Shown one piece after another: positions 19,308-28,488 of a stretch of DNA of 54,238 nt (its first letter is position 1; each line of letters opens with the position of its first letter). The stretch is from Verrucomicrobiales bacterium. Its GTDB lineage: Bacteria > Verrucomicrobiota > Verrucomicrobiia > Verrucomicrobiales > DEV007. The stretch lies in NCBI GenBank assembly GCA_029213025.1, contig JARGOZ010000026.1:1-54238 (forward strand). Reading direction: 5' to 3'. A program made the position numbers and the translations under genes. The notes beneath the pieces were generated by a model. That model saw nothing but the letters and a program-made list of their open reading frames with translations. It did not search any database and was not told the DNA's origin.

Positions 19308-20567
19308 ATGATTCATTCCGCATCAACGAACCGACGCCATTTTCTGAAGGCCGGAGCTGCAACTCTTGCCATTCCTGCGCTGGAGGCATTTGGTGGAGCC
19401 TCTTCGGATTCGGATGTTCCCCGTAACTTCGTCGCGATCGGAACTTATCTGGGCTGGCACCAAAACGGATTTTTTCCCAAAACAGCCGGTCGTGACTATG
19501 AGATGTCGCCCACCCTCAAGCCTTTGGAGGGGAACCGTGACAATTTTACCATTTTTTCCGGTCTCGATCACCGGGCAAAAAACGGACACAACGCGTGGAA
19601 CAATTTCCTCTGCGGCCAAAGCCTGAAAAACTGGTCGCTCGATCAAATGATCGCGGATGAGCTGGGCAAAAAGACCCGCTTTCCGTCGATCGAACTGACA
19701 GCCGGTACCGGCGAAGGTGCCAAGGCGATGAGCTTTACCAAACAGGGTATTGCTCTGCCGATGATTCAGCGCCCGTCGGTTTTTTACCGTACGATGTTTA
19801 TGTCAGAGGGCGACCGGGACCGGGCGGAGCATCTGCTGCGGAGTGGTCGCAGTGCCCTCGACAACGTGCTGGATGACGCGAAGCGTCTCGAAGCGACACT
19901 GCCACACGGGGATAAACAAAAACTGGCCGAATATTTTGATTCGGTCCGGGCGGTGGAAAAAAGAATGACCCGGCAGATCGAGGCAATCAATGATCCGGTG
20001 CCGACTCCCAACTATCAACTGCCCAACTACGATCCGATCACCCCGAACCTGCAACTCGAAGCGGAGGAGATCATGTATGACTTGATGACACTGGCGCTCG
20101 ACACCGGCTCGACACGGGTATTGTCGTGTTTTCTCGATGGTCTCGGTCAGGTTTTCTCGATCGACGGTCGCGCCCTCAAATCGGGTTATCACGGTTTGTC
20201 ACATCACGGCAATGATCCGGCCATGATTCGCGATCTGATCTCTATCGAATCCTCCCACATCCACTGTTTCAATGGTTTTCTGGATCAATTGAAAGAGAAG
20301 AAAACCGCCACCGGGAAGTCTTTGCTCGATGATACGGTTATTCTTGTCGGGACAGGGATGGGCGATGCCAGCCGCCACAGTAACCAGAATCTGCCTGCTT
20401 TAGTAGCCGGCGGAGGATTTCAACACGGCAGCCACGTCGCAATTGATCGTTCGGCAAAAGATGCGCCGCTCCTGGGTGATTTGTATATCACGTTAATGCA
20501 GCGGCTGGGACTGGAAGTGGATAGTTTTTCCAATGCAGACCGGAATCTGAATCATCTGTTTATTTAG
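19308..20567 (+). CDS. DUF1552 (HXXSHH) secreted protein
   Basis: A 419-residue protein with a Tat signal (STNRRHFLKAGAATLAIPALEAF). The DUF1552 body is complete: GTYLGWHQNGFFPK, SGLDHRAKNGHN, SLDQMIADELG, and the namesake motif HGLSHH at residue 295, with GMGDASRHSNQNLP and AGGGFQHGSH near the end. The family is abundant in PVC bacteria, usually beside DUF1592 cytochrome-like proteins. Histidine-rich motifs suggest a metal site, but no activity is established to my knowledge. Here the nearest DUF1592 gene is 2.2 kb downstream at 22817, separated by a rhodanese and a CMNCH protein. Confidence 0.93.
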   Translation: MIHSASTNRRHFLKAGAATLAIPALEAFGGASSDSDVPRNFVAIGTYLGWHQNGFFPKTAGRDYEMSPTLKPLEGNRDNFTIFSGLDHRAKNGHNAWNNFLCGQSLKNWSLDQMIADELGKKTRFPSIELTAGTGEGAKAMSFTKQGIALPMIQRPSVFYRTMFMSEGDRDRAEHLLRSGRSALDNVLDDAKRLEATLPHGDKQKLAEYFDSVRAVEKRMTRQIEAINDPVPTPNYQLPNYDPITPNLQLEAEEIMYDLMTLALDTGSTRVLSCFLDGLGQVFSIDGRALKSGYHGLSHHGNDPAMIRDLISIESSHIHCFNGFLDQLKEKKTATGKSLLDDTVILVGTGMGDASRHSNQNLPALVAGGGFQHGSHVAIDRSAKDAPLLGDLYITLMQRLGLEVDSFSNADRNLNHLFI

Positions 20568-20923
20568 TTTTGGGGCGAATGGAGTTCCGGCTGTCATTGC
20601 CGTTAGTCCATGATTAGGTAAAAAAAATTCCGCGATTTTTCGGGAAAGAAATTCCATCGTGAGTCATTCACGGAAATAGCAGGCCGAACATTTTTATGTT
20701 CATCTCTTTCACAAAACAACTCACCCTATTTTACCCATGCTGAGATCACTCTTCAGCGTCGGTCGGGCGCTGCTAACACATAAAACCGGGTGGTTCTTCA
20801 CGCCTTCGCGAAACTCGCCCGCCATCGCAATCCGCTCCGGATTTCGACTTATTCCGTATCCAATTTCGGTCACTCCCGGATAGGCTGTGACCGGTTACAA
20901 ACAAAACCAACAACAAATACAAC
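20568..20923. other. Intergenic region, nothing definite
   Basis: The 356 bp between DUF1552 and the rhodanese gene hold no ORF with convincing coding features. A minus-strand frame at 20773-21048 overlaps the rhodanese gene and looks like a shadow. No terminator hairpin or consensus promoter stands out. Confidence 0.5.
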
Positions 20924-21325
20924 ATGAAAAAACTAACAACTATCGCTTCAATCGCCTGTTCATTACTTGCTTGCGCCGCTTTTGCCGGTGAATATCCGGA
21001 TATCAGCATCAGCGAGCTTGAAGAAGCGATCGCGAAGAATGAAGTCATCCTTATCGACGTAAACGGATCGAAGTCTTACCAGAAGGGTCACATTCCGGGT
21101 GCGATCGATTTCCGTGCCAATAAAGAAAACATCGCGGCGGCTCTCGGTGAAAACAAAGACAAGCTCGTAGTTGCTTACTGCGGTGGTCCTTCCTGCTCCG
21201 CTTACAAGGCCGGTGCAAAGGCTGCTGAGAAAGCCGGCTTCGCGAAAATCAAGCACCTCTCGGCCGGTATTTCCGGTTGGTTGCAGGCCGGAAAGCCTAC
21301 TGAAAAAGCTGATGACAACAGCTAA
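20924..21325 (+). CDS. Periplasmic single-domain rhodanese-like protein
   Basis: A 133-residue protein with a signal peptide (IASIACSLLACAAFAG). The rhodanese domain fills the rest: LIDVNGSKSYQKGHIPGAIDF and the active-site loop YCGGPSCSAY with the nucleophile in the first cysteine of CGGPSC, then GISGWLQAG. Such proteins carry persulfide sulfur or act in periplasmic redox. It is monocistronic here, followed by a strong terminator at 21351-21393. Codon choice looks highly biased (AAG, GCT, GGT), suggesting high expression. Confidence 0.9.
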   Translation: MKKLTTIASIACSLLACAAFAGEYPDISISELEEAIAKNEVILIDVNGSKSYQKGHIPGAIDFRANKENIAAALGENKDKLVVAYCGGPSCSAYKAGAKAAEKAGFAKIKHLSAGISGWLQAGKPTEKADDNS

Positions 21326-21350
21326 TTCCTTTCTTTTCTGATCAACATCC

Positions 21351-21393
21351 AAATGAGCGCTCCGGTTGATAACGGGGGCGCTCATTTTTTTTT
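21351..21393 (+). terminator. Intrinsic terminator after the rhodanese gene
   Basis: ATGAGCGC at 21353-21360 pairs with GCGCTCAT at 21378-21385, followed by a run of T to 21393. It lies between convergent genes; the minus-strand gene stops at 21392, so the T run overlaps its stop codon. Confidence 0.8.
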
Positions 21394-22645
21394 ACCAATG
21401 CGACAAGTCAGGATGAGTTTGCCGCAAAATCTCCCGGATCGATTTGCGTTCATCATGCGGTAGGTAGGCAAACGTTTTGTCTGATTCCCTTCCGGCTGAG
21501 AGAATTTTTTCCATCTTTTGATAGACTGCGTCTTTAACCATTGGCGGCAGTTTTCGAAAAACCGGGCTGTAAATCATATAGCTGCAACGGAAGCGAAACA
21601 TTCGGTTTTTCAGATCAAAGTCTTTGAGCGATTTTCCGTCGGAAGATGTCAGTCGGTTTGCCCGAAATTCTGTTTTGAATTGAGCATCGCCGGATATCTC
21701 GCCTGCCGGGAATTCGGCCTCATCTGCATAGAGGAGATATCTCACCAGTAAGTCGACCTGGGCATCGAGGTCGGTTTCGTGTCTGGATAACATTTGGCCG
21801 TTTCCCTGTTTGAGCCAACCGCGAGCCAGGTAGTGCGTCTCCAGCACCCGGTTCACGAACCCGGCCTGGTGCTCGTGCAACAGGTGGGCCAGTGCGTCGC
21901 TGGTCTGGACCGGGAATATCGACCAGTCAAAGGTATGACCCGGCTCCACAGGTCTGGTGACGATTCCCTCCTTACTGAAGTTGCCAATGACATTGCCATG
22001 GTGACTGCCGAGGTTTTCGCCGCCAGTCACATACCACCCGCCGAATCTTTCATGGAACGGAATCTGATGGCCGGTTTCATGGCGACGATAAGAGTCGAGG
22101 CTGCCGCCTCTCTGCCCGGGGATCACGGACTTTATCACCAGACCGGGGGAGTCCCTTGTGTCCTCGTCCGAATGACAATTCATACATCTTTGGGAGCGTT
22201 GAATCTCGATGGTGCGCCCTCTTTTCGGGATATCGAAAATGTAGAAAATCCCTCCCAGCTCGGGATCCATCGAAATGATTTCAATTTTGCCTCCCGGGAC
22301 ATAACCGACATAGATTTCTTCGTTAAAATAGAGCGCTCGCGGAGAGCGCGGGGAGATCAGGCTCAGTTGCAGGCTGGTTGTGGAAAACACCAGGGTCTGC
22401 GAAGAGACCGGGATTCTCAGGTGCTGAAGCAGACTGGTTACAAAGGCTTTTTCGCTGGAAAAGTCGAGTGGCAGACGTCCGCTTTCCAGTTCGTCTTTGA
22501 TCGCCGTGAAGGGATCATGTAAATCGCGGGTCCAATAGCTGTGTTCCGGGGCGTCCAGATTCCAATAATCATACGAATCAATCTCCTGACTGGAAAGCGA
22601 TTGCAAAAATACGAGTACCAGAAAGCCCGCGAATCGTGAACACAT
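21392..22645 (-). CDS. Secreted protein with a single CMNCH haem motif, unknown family
   Basis: A 417-residue protein with a signal peptide (FAGFLVLVFLQSLSSQ). One c-type haem motif CMNCH occurs near residue 155 (RSQRCMNCHSDEDTRDSPG), followed by conserved-looking RHETGHQIPFHERFGGWYVTG and GSHHGN. The C-terminal half is helical (FRFRCSYMIYSPVFRKLPPMVKDAV). I recall comparable hypothetical proteins with a lone CxxCH in PVC genomes but cannot name the family. It converges on the rhodanese gene and diverges from the DUF1592 gene at 22817. A periplasmic redox role is inferred from the haem site alone. Confidence 0.7.
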   Translation of the reverse strand: MCSRFAGFLVLVFLQSLSSQEIDSYDYWNLDAPEHSYWTRDLHDPFTAIKDELESGRLPLDFSSEKAFVTSLLQHLRIPVSSQTLVFSTTSLQLSLISPRSPRALYFNEEIYVGYVPGGKIEIISMDPELGGIFYIFDIPKRGRTIEIQRSQRCMNCHSDEDTRDSPGLVIKSVIPGQRGGSLDSYRRHETGHQIPFHERFGGWYVTGGENLGSHHGNVIGNFSKEGIVTRPVEPGHTFDWSIFPVQTSDALAHLLHEHQAGFVNRVLETHYLARGWLKQGNGQMLSRHETDLDAQVDLLVRYLLYADEAEFPAGEISGDAQFKTEFRANRLTSSDGKSLKDFDLKNRMFRFRCSYMIYSPVFRKLPPMVKDAVYQKMEKILSAGRESDKTFAYLPHDERKSIREILRQTHPDLSHW

Positions 22646-22816
22646 GTCAGTAGGTAAATCGAAGAATGGCGCAAAGCAAAATGCGTATTTCGGGGGATTT
22701 TGCGGTAAGGCAAGAGCAAAACCGGCCCTCCGGCTCTGCGACAGAAAATCGCGATTTTTACATGATAAGGCATCTTCAGAGACTTTATTCCGGGCCGGTT
22801 CCGGGTAAGGTCCGCC

Positions 22817-25456
22817 ATGCGTTTCATTTTCTGCTTTCTTCTCGCTGCATCGACGGTTTTCGCCGACGAAAGAGCAGCTGTCGAAACAAAGGGAGATACC
22901 GATGTGCCGGATGTGGTGGTGGAATATCTCTCAAACTACTGTCTGGATTGTCACGACGGCGATTCCGAAAAGGGCGATGTGAACCTCGATTTCACCACGG
23001 TGGACTGGACGAAAAAAGAGAATCGCTCTTTGTGGGAGGAGGTGCTGCGGGTCACGAACCAGAATCTAATGCCGCCGGAGAAAAAGGATCAGCCCGGCGC
23101 GGATGAAAAAGTAGAACTGAAATCATGGATCGACAGGCAACTGCTGGCGAACACACCGATCGGCGGCACTCTGCCACGCCGATTGACGAAAACGGAATAC
23201 GAAAACTCTATCAGACAGCTTTTTAACTTACCGGAGTTCAAAGTTCCTGCCGGATTTCCGAAGGACAGTGTTGTCCACGGGTTCAACAACCTCGGTGAGG
23301 GGCTGGTTTTGTCTCCGCCGCTTATGGCGAGCTACACTGATGTCGCTTCGAAGGTTGCTGAAGAGCTTTTCCCGCCTGCCCGCAAAACTGATCCCGGTTC
23401 CCGAACCTGGACAGCCGGTCCGGAAGATCTTGTGCTCAGCTTTTCAGCCGCGTCGATTCACAAGGGGGCTCTCCGCCTGGTCTCCCATGGCGAGGACATC
23501 ATGCGTTCCTGCACGTGGCCAAGCCGGATCGAGATTCCCTATTCGGGGATTTACCGGCTTACCGTGGATGTTTCGACCTTTCGCAAGGAAGCCTATGGAT
23601 GGTTGAAAAAGGATGATGATATGGTTCTGGAAATCCGGGCGCGCCGGGTCGATGCCAGCAACCGTTCCAAAATCGATGCATTTCGGTTTCTGCAGGAAAT
23701 TCGGGTGACTACAGATTCGCCGAAAAAATATACTTTCGAGGCGGAACTCTACAAAGGGGAGACCCCGATCTTTCGCTGGGCGAACGCTCCGCTGGGCCAC
23801 GATCCAAAGACCCAACCGGATCACTTCAAATACCGGTTTAAAAAGAACAAACGATACTTCGCGGCCTGGCGGGCAGCGACAACGGTAGGGGAGCGGTTGC
23901 GAAATACAGGATCTCTCCGGGGCAAAAACGGCTGGGATGCGGTTCAGCGCCATCTCGCCGATCCGGATCTCGATTTGAGCCGCGCCTCGATGGAGGATCC
24001 GCTGGTGAAAAAGTTATTCGCCTTTCTCGGCTCTGTTTCGGGGCGAAACAATCTGGGCGATACGATAGCCTGTGATTATCATGAAAACGGCCCCTGTCTC
24101 GAAATCCACCACCTGAAGTTGGAGGGGCCTTTGAAACTGATCGACGGGCCGGGTGAAAAAAGGCGGCATAAATTGAGAGAAAGAATTCAGGCTGCAGCGA
24201 AGCCGGGTGAATCACCTGAACAAACAGCCCGGCGCATGGTTGCCTACCTGTTGCCACGCGTATTCCGCCGCAACCCGGATGCAGAGGTGATCGACAGTTA
24301 TGTTGCGATAGCGGAGGAACATCTCGCGGAAGGAAATTCCCCGGATGAAGCCCTCAATCTCGTGCTTCGCAGCATCCTGATTTCACCCCGGTTTCTTTAT
24401 CGGGCATTTACACCGGGAGAGCTGGATTCTTCCGACCTCGCCACAAGGCTCGCCTTTTTTCTCACTCTACATCCGCCGACGTCTACAACGACCCATCTTG
24501 CCTGGAGCGGCGAGTTGACTGATTCGGCCAAACTGAGAGAGGAGGCGCTGCGGTTACTGCCAAAGAAATGGCCGTCGACGTTTGTCACGGATTTCGCCGG
24601 ACAGTGGCTGGGGCTCAATCAGCTCGCGGAAATCATGCCGGATGCCGGTTTTCGTTTTTCAGATGAAGAGACCGCTATCGCGCGGCGCGAGTCGGAGCGT
24701 TTTATACTGGAGATGCTCATATCCAACCGACCGATGGAAGACTTTATTGATCCGAATTTTACGTTTTCCACTCTCGAGTTTGTCCGCCGGAACTACCGGT
24801 TTACTCCGGAAGGTTTTGATGTGAAAAAGCTGGATAATACGGAAAAGAACCGTTTCCGGAAACTCCCCATGCCGCGGAACCACAAACATGGCGGTTTGCT
24901 CGGTCAATCGGCGGTGATGATGGCGACGGCCAACGGCGTCGATACGCAGCCGGTTCTCCGGGGAGCGTGGGTCTACGAAAATATACTGGGGCAACCTGTT
25001 CCCGAACCTCCCAACGATGTTCCCGCCCTAACTCCGGATACCCGGGGAGCCACCACTCCGCGCGAACTTCTAGCTGCTCACACCACCGATGTATCCTGCG
25101 CGGGTTGCCATCGTTTGATTGATCCGCTTGGCTTTGCCCTGGAAAATTTCGATCCCGTAGGACGCTGGCGCAGCGAATGGCCCAATACCGGTAAAGCAGT
25201 CGATTCCACCGGTGTATTGCCGGATGGCACAAAGATCAATGGCTCCGCCGACCTGAAAAAATGGATGGTGGAGAATATCGATATCTTTTCGCAATGTCTG
25301 TCTGAAAAGCTCCTGACTTACGCAACGGGGCGGGTTCCCAACTACGCTGAGCGTCATGAAATCGCTGAGATCATTCAGCAAAACAAAGCAAAAGGAAACC
25401 GGTTTCGGGATCTTCTGCTCGATCTGATAGACAGCCGCACCTTCCGCACCAAGTAA
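22817..25456 (+). CDS. DUF1592-type secreted protein with two CxxCH motifs (PSD family)
   Basis: An 879-residue secreted protein (signal peptide about 1-16). Order of regions: N-terminal cytochrome-like CLDCHDGDSEKGDVNL; DUF1587 (RRLTKTEYENSIRQLF); a beta-rich insert (about 200-400); DUF1595 (ARRMVAYLLPRVFRRNPD); DUF1592 (SILISPRFLYRAF and FVTDFAGQWLGLNQL); DUF1588 (HGGLLGQSAVMMATANGVDT) with CAGCHRLIDPLGFALENFD; and DUF1585 at the end (YATGRVPNYAERHEI). These proteins are a PVC speciality, usually paired with DUF1552; a role in extracellular polymer breakdown is suspected. ATG 22817 gives the signal peptide. The stop is 65 bp before the arsR-arsC start. Confidence 0.93.
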   Translation: MRFIFCFLLAASTVFADERAAVETKGDTDVPDVVVEYLSNYCLDCHDGDSEKGDVNLDFTTVDWTKKENRSLWEEVLRVTNQNLMPPEKKDQPGADEKVELKSWIDRQLLANTPIGGTLPRRLTKTEYENSIRQLFNLPEFKVPAGFPKDSVVHGFNNLGEGLVLSPPLMASYTDVASKVAEELFPPARKTDPGSRTWTAGPEDLVLSFSAASIHKGALRLVSHGEDIMRSCTWPSRIEIPYSGIYRLTVDVSTFRKEAYGWLKKDDDMVLEIRARRVDASNRSKIDAFRFLQEIRVTTDSPKKYTFEAELYKGETPIFRWANAPLGHDPKTQPDHFKYRFKKNKRYFAAWRAATTVGERLRNTGSLRGKNGWDAVQRHLADPDLDLSRASMEDPLVKKLFAFLGSVSGRNNLGDTIACDYHENGPCLEIHHLKLEGPLKLIDGPGEKRRHKLRERIQAAAKPGESPEQTARRMVAYLLPRVFRRNPDAEVIDSYVAIAEEHLAEGNSPDEALNLVLRSILISPRFLYRAFTPGELDSSDLATRLAFFLTLHPPTSTTTHLAWSGELTDSAKLREEALRLLPKKWPSTFVTDFAGQWLGLNQLAEIMPDAGFRFSDEETAIARRESERFILEMLISNRPMEDFIDPNFTFSTLEFVRRNYRFTPEGFDVKKLDNTEKNRFRKLPMPRNHKHGGLLGQSAVMMATANGVDTQPVLRGAWVYENILGQPVPEPPNDVPALTPDTRGATTPRELLAAHTTDVSCAGCHRLIDPLGFALENFDPVGRWRSEWPNTGKAVDSTGVLPDGTKINGSADLKKWMVENIDIFSQCLSEKLLTYATGRVPNYAERHEIAEIIQQNKAKGNRFRDLLLDLIDSRTFRTK

Positions 25457-25469
25457 ACAAAACCGCCAC

Positions 25470-25512
25470 AAAACAAGAACATTTTGACTTCCCTTGTTTT
25501 TATTTCTATAAT
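25470..25512 (+). promoter_or_regulatory. Near-consensus promoter with candidate ArsR operator
   Basis: TTGACT at 25484-25489 and TATAAT at 25507-25512 are separated by exactly 17 bp. An inverted repeat AAAACAAG (25470-25477) / CTTGTTTT (25493-25500) straddles the -35 box and enters the spacer, a good position for repression by the ArsR domain encoded just downstream. The expected transcription start is within a few bases of the ATG at 25522, so the message may be leaderless. Confidence 0.7.
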
Positions 25513-25521
25513 TCTGGAAAT

Positions 25522-26322
25522 ATGGAAACAAGCGCAGCTGCCGATGCTTTGGCGTCCCTGGGAAGCGAGCCCCGACTTCGAATTTTCAAGTCGCTGTCCG
25601 GATTCGGACCTGACGGAGTCGCCGCCGGTGAGCTGGCCCGTCTCGTCGGGATGCCGGCGAATACTCTGTCGTTTCATCTCAAAGAATTGGCATCCACGGG
25701 ACTTGTTTGTTCGCGGCGCGAGGGGCGGTCGATGATTTATTCGATCAAAATCAAAGGGGTGGGTGAGCTGCTTCGGTTTCTGAGTGTGGACTGCTGTATG
25801 GGAAATCCTGAGTCCTGTCTGCCGGTTTCGATTTGTCTCGGTGATGACGAGGAGGCTTGTTCTATAAAAAAACAAAACGTTCTGTTTGTCTGTTCTCACA
25901 ACGCCGCCCGGAGCCAAATGGCGGAGGGTCTATTGAGGAAGCGGTTCGGGAATCACTTTGCGGCTTTCAGTGCGGGATTAGAGCCGAGAGAGGTAGACCC
26001 AAAAGCGATTCAGGTAATGGAAGAGGCTGGTATAGATATTTCCCACCAGGTCACCAAATCTTTAGATGATATTATGCGGCTGATCTCGGTGAGTCACGTC
26101 ATCTTTGTTTGTCAGACCGAAGAGGATTACTGCCCGAAACTGTATCCTTTTGCCGAACAGCACTGGAGGTGGGTGATCGAAGCCCCGTCCACCCGCGGGC
26201 AGGTTTCTCCCGAGGAAGAGTTGGACCGTTTTCGCAGGGTCCGCGACGCGCTCAATGATGAAATTGGAGAATGGGCCAATATGGTTCTGAGCGGGAATCA
26301 GGAGCCTGTCAAAGCCGGCTGA
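25522..26322 (+). CDS. ArsR-ArsC fusion: arsenic-responsive repressor joined to arsenate reductase
   Basis: A 266-residue two-domain protein. Residues 1-90 are an ArsR winged helix (SEPRLRIFKSL, MPANTLSFHLKELASTGLV, REGRSMIYSI). A cysteine cluster DCCMGNPESC (C91, C92, C99) follows and could bind As(III). Residues 117-260 are a low-molecular-weight-phosphatase-type ArsC: catalytic loop C124-SHNAA-R130, and C197 and C204 seven residues apart, completing the cysteine triad of thioredoxin-coupled arsenate reductases. The protein would both sense arsenite and reduce arsenate. It is followed 58 bp later by a second ArsC. The promoter and putative operator upstream suggest autorepression. Confidence 0.9.
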   Translation: METSAAADALASLGSEPRLRIFKSLSGFGPDGVAAGELARLVGMPANTLSFHLKELASTGLVCSRREGRSMIYSIKIKGVGELLRFLSVDCCMGNPESCLPVSICLGDDEEACSIKKQNVLFVCSHNAARSQMAEGLLRKRFGNHFAAFSAGLEPREVDPKAIQVMEEAGIDISHQVTKSLDDIMRLISVSHVIFVCQTEEDYCPKLYPFAEQHWRWVIEAPSTRGQVSPEEELDRFRRVRDALNDEIGEWANMVLSGNQEPVKAG

Positions 26323-26380
26323 ATCAATTTATTAAACCCCGAACAATCCGGGTAAAAGAAAACATAGATAACTACTGAAA

Positions 26381-26887
26381 ATGAAACAAGGGAAACGCTA
26401 TACGATTCTATTCCTGTGTGAAGGAAACTCAGCCCGCAGTATCTTCGCGGAATACTTAACCCGGAAAATTGCTCCGGACGAATTCGAAGTCTTCAGCGCG
26501 GGATCGAATCCCCGGGGAGAAGTTCATCCAATGACGAAACGCGTATTGGAGGAAGTTCATCAGGTGGATGCATCCGAAGCCCGAAGCAAAAGCTGGAATG
26601 AATTGCAGGGACGGGATTTCGATTTTGTGATTACGGTTTGTGATCATTCCCGCAACAACTGCCCGACCTGGTCCGGAGATCCGGTTGTGCTTCACTGGGG
26701 TTCGGCGGATCCGCTGGCAGTAACCGGAGATGAACAAGAGCTGTTCCGGGTTTTTAAAGCGGTCTCGATCGAGATTCGCCGCCGGGTGGAACTCTTTACG
26801 TCGCTGCCGTTCGACAAGCTGGACCGTCTGCGCCTGGAATTGGCAGGAGCGGAAATTGGACAGGAAAATGCGGAATGCGTGGCCTGA
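26381..26887 (+). CDS. arsC: Stand-alone arsenate reductase, LMW phosphatase type
   Basis: A 168-residue cytoplasmic protein with the P-loop C13-EGNSA-R19 and the redox pair C87 and C94 (VCDHSRNNCPTW), the same spacing as thioredoxin-dependent ArsC. FSAGSNPRGEVHP matches the family. It shares the transcript of the ArsR-ArsC fusion. No arsenite pump (ArsB or Acr3) is visible in the window, so arsenite export must be encoded elsewhere or the module is partial. The symbol is by family; protein tyrosine phosphatase activity is the alternative but less likely given the cysteine pair. Confidence 0.88.
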   Translation: MKQGKRYTILFLCEGNSARSIFAEYLTRKIAPDEFEVFSAGSNPRGEVHPMTKRVLEEVHQVDASEARSKSWNELQGRDFDFVITVCDHSRNNCPTWSGDPVVLHWGSADPLAVTGDEQELFRVFKAVSIEIRRRVELFTSLPFDKLDRLRLELAGAEIGQENAECVA

Positions 26888-26939
26888 CAACAGGTCAATA
26901 CCTACTTTCGGAGCGGGGCTGCTTTTGACCGGCAAGGTT

Positions 26940-26969
26940 CAAAAGCGGACTCCGTTTACTCCGCTTTTG
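26940..26969. terminator. Bidirectional hairpin between convergent genes
   Basis: CAAAAGCGGA at 26940-26949 pairs perfectly with TCCGCTTTTG at 26960-26969 around a 10-nt loop. It sits 53 bp after arsC and overlaps the last codons of the convergent gene, so it could end arsC transcription; the T run is short. Confidence 0.55.
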
Positions 26970-27927
26970 CTCTGACAAATTTGAACGCAGCTACGTAATT
27001 GTCTTCTTTGGTATCAATATCTTCGAGCGCGGCGATCTTTGATTTTCTTCCCGCTAAAACGCCCTCTTGCATATCGAAGGTGTCGCTGACTTCCCTGATT
27101 TTTAACCGGCGGGTCCGCTCACCGTTTTCCAGCCGGGTTCGGCCGCCTGCCTGGACGATGTAACCGCATTTTGCGGTGAGTCTGACGGTTCCGTCCTCAT
27201 ACAGATCGGGATCGAGAAACACCCGGAAGCCCGGTTGATCTGTGTCGAGAATATTGTCATCGTCGATCCAGGCTGTCATTTCCGCCCGGCCCTGTTTGCC
27301 GCTCAGGCAGGGGATTCTGGTTGAGGCGAGCATATCCCGCCCGGATTTTGCCGAGGTAGCGGAGGGATAAAAGCCTGATTCTATATAGAGAATGTGGCCT
27401 TTGGGACTTGCCGGTTTTGCTATATCGGGACCAGTTGCTTTGCCGATGAGGAGCAGCCAGTCCCGTTCCATTTGCCATCGGCAAAGTAGCATCGGTACAC
27501 CGCTTTTTCCCTGCATCTGCGAGGTGACAGTTCTTTCGATTGGCTGATCTTTTTCTTCGTTGGTATAGGCTGCGTAATAGGTGAAATCGATACTCCCGTC
27601 CTCTGATTCCAGAGTCATTTCAATTTCGAGGCCGTCGACCGCTTCATGCGCCGGTAGGTTGATGTGCGTTTCTTTTGAAGCCTTCCTCACTCTGTCCCCA
27701 GGAGGAGCTGTTAGAGAGAGGGTGTCGAGTTCGGTGATCCGTCGCTGTCGAACAAAATCCGGTAGCTTATCATACGCACCGATTGCCGCCTCGCCTCCGG
27801 TGATGAGCCTTTCTTCCAGCGCCATTCCAATCGCAGCCTCCATTCGGTAGACATGAAATTCGAATTGGACATCTCCGGCTGCTGCTGAGTTCAGCCAGAG
27901 GAAAATGAGGGTCAGATACTTTTTCAT
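26956..27927 (-). CDS. Secreted protein of unknown function
   Basis: From ATG 27927 the product is 323 residues with a clear signal peptide (MKKYLTLIFLWLNSAAAG). The frame runs back to 27993 but that adds no sensible sequence. The mature part starts QFEFHVYRMEAAIGMALEERLI and is strand-rich, with no cysteine pairs or catalytic motif I recognise; one segment (AKCGYIVQAGGRTRLENGERTRRL) suggests repeated secretion-type beta sheets. The opening resembles periplasmic proteins that score secretin-like or type II/III secretion helper domains, but this is weak. It is convergent with arsC. Confidence 0.6.
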   Translation of the reverse strand: MKKYLTLIFLWLNSAAAGDVQFEFHVYRMEAAIGMALEERLITGGEAAIGAYDKLPDFVRQRRITELDTLSLTAPPGDRVRKASKETHINLPAHEAVDGLEIEMTLESEDGSIDFTYYAAYTNEEKDQPIERTVTSQMQGKSGVPMLLCRWQMERDWLLLIGKATGPDIAKPASPKGHILYIESGFYPSATSAKSGRDMLASTRIPCLSGKQGRAEMTAWIDDDNILDTDQPGFRVFLDPDLYEDGTVRLTAKCGYIVQAGGRTRLENGERTRRLKIREVSDTFDMQEGVLAGRKSKIAALEDIDTKEDNYVAAFKFVRAKAE

Positions 27928-28083
27928 CGGAACGTGTAAGCTCCACGGCTCATGGTTAGTGGTCAAGATGGAAAACCGGTATTGTTGCGGCAATCCTTTT
28001 ATGTTCAGATCAGTTTGCTAATCCGGAGAATGAGCCTCTGGCCAGCCGCAACCGGAATGTTTGAGCTGCAGTTGCTGAATGTG

Positions 28084-28370
28084 TCAGTTATATGCCTTCA
28101 CAACGGCGAAACGTACCAGAGGAACGAAAAATGAGGTAACGAAGCCGATACCTAATGCAGGCCACCATTTCTGCAGTATTTCCTGGCCCAATTTTCCATA
28201 TCGTGCCAACAAAAATATTGTCGGCGCAAAAAGGCAGCAAAAAATTAGTCCATATTTGGCAATAGGCGGCAGTGCATATCGTTGCAGCCCTGTGATCGAC
28301 TCCGTCGATAAAGTGAATAGCAAAAAGGCCCCGATCCAATTAAGAAGGTGAAATGTACATTCGGTTTCAT
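28084..28370 (-). pseudogene. Small two-helix membrane protein, probably frameshifted at a T5 run
   Basis: Starting at ATG 28370 one frame gives MKPNVHFTFLIGSGPF. At the homopolymer 28322-28326 (TTTTT on the coding strand) a one-base change would join this to the frame that continues LLFTLSTESITG and encodes two hydrophobic helices (YGLIFCCLFAPTIFLLARYG and ALGIGFVTSFFVPLVRF), ending at 28084. Together they form a plausible 95-residue membrane protein. As written, the second part could start only at a TTG. Either an assembly error or a recent frameshift; function unknown. Confidence 0.3.
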
Positions 28371-28420
28371 ATCCTTATGGAATTGAATAATGGCCCGTTC
28401 GGGGCGTGGATGGGAAAGAC

Positions 28421-28480
28421 CTAACAGGGTACAGTCACGGATTGTACAGGGTACAGTCCTACATTGTACCCTGTACAGTC
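28421..28480. repeat. GTACCCTGT-family palindromic repeat downstream of nspC
   Basis: Two ACAGGGTACAGTC units in direct order are followed by an inverted one. TGTACAGGGTACA at 28443-28455 and TGTACCCTGTACA at 28465-28477 form a perfect 13-bp stem with a 9-nt loop. It lies 9 bp beyond the nspC stop codon and may protect or end that transcript. Confidence 0.85.
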
Positions 28481-28488
28481 GAATCAAA

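Noticed and set aside
21794..22522. 242-codon plus-strand frame
   Set aside because: Opposite the CMNCH protein; no start signal or recognisable domain.
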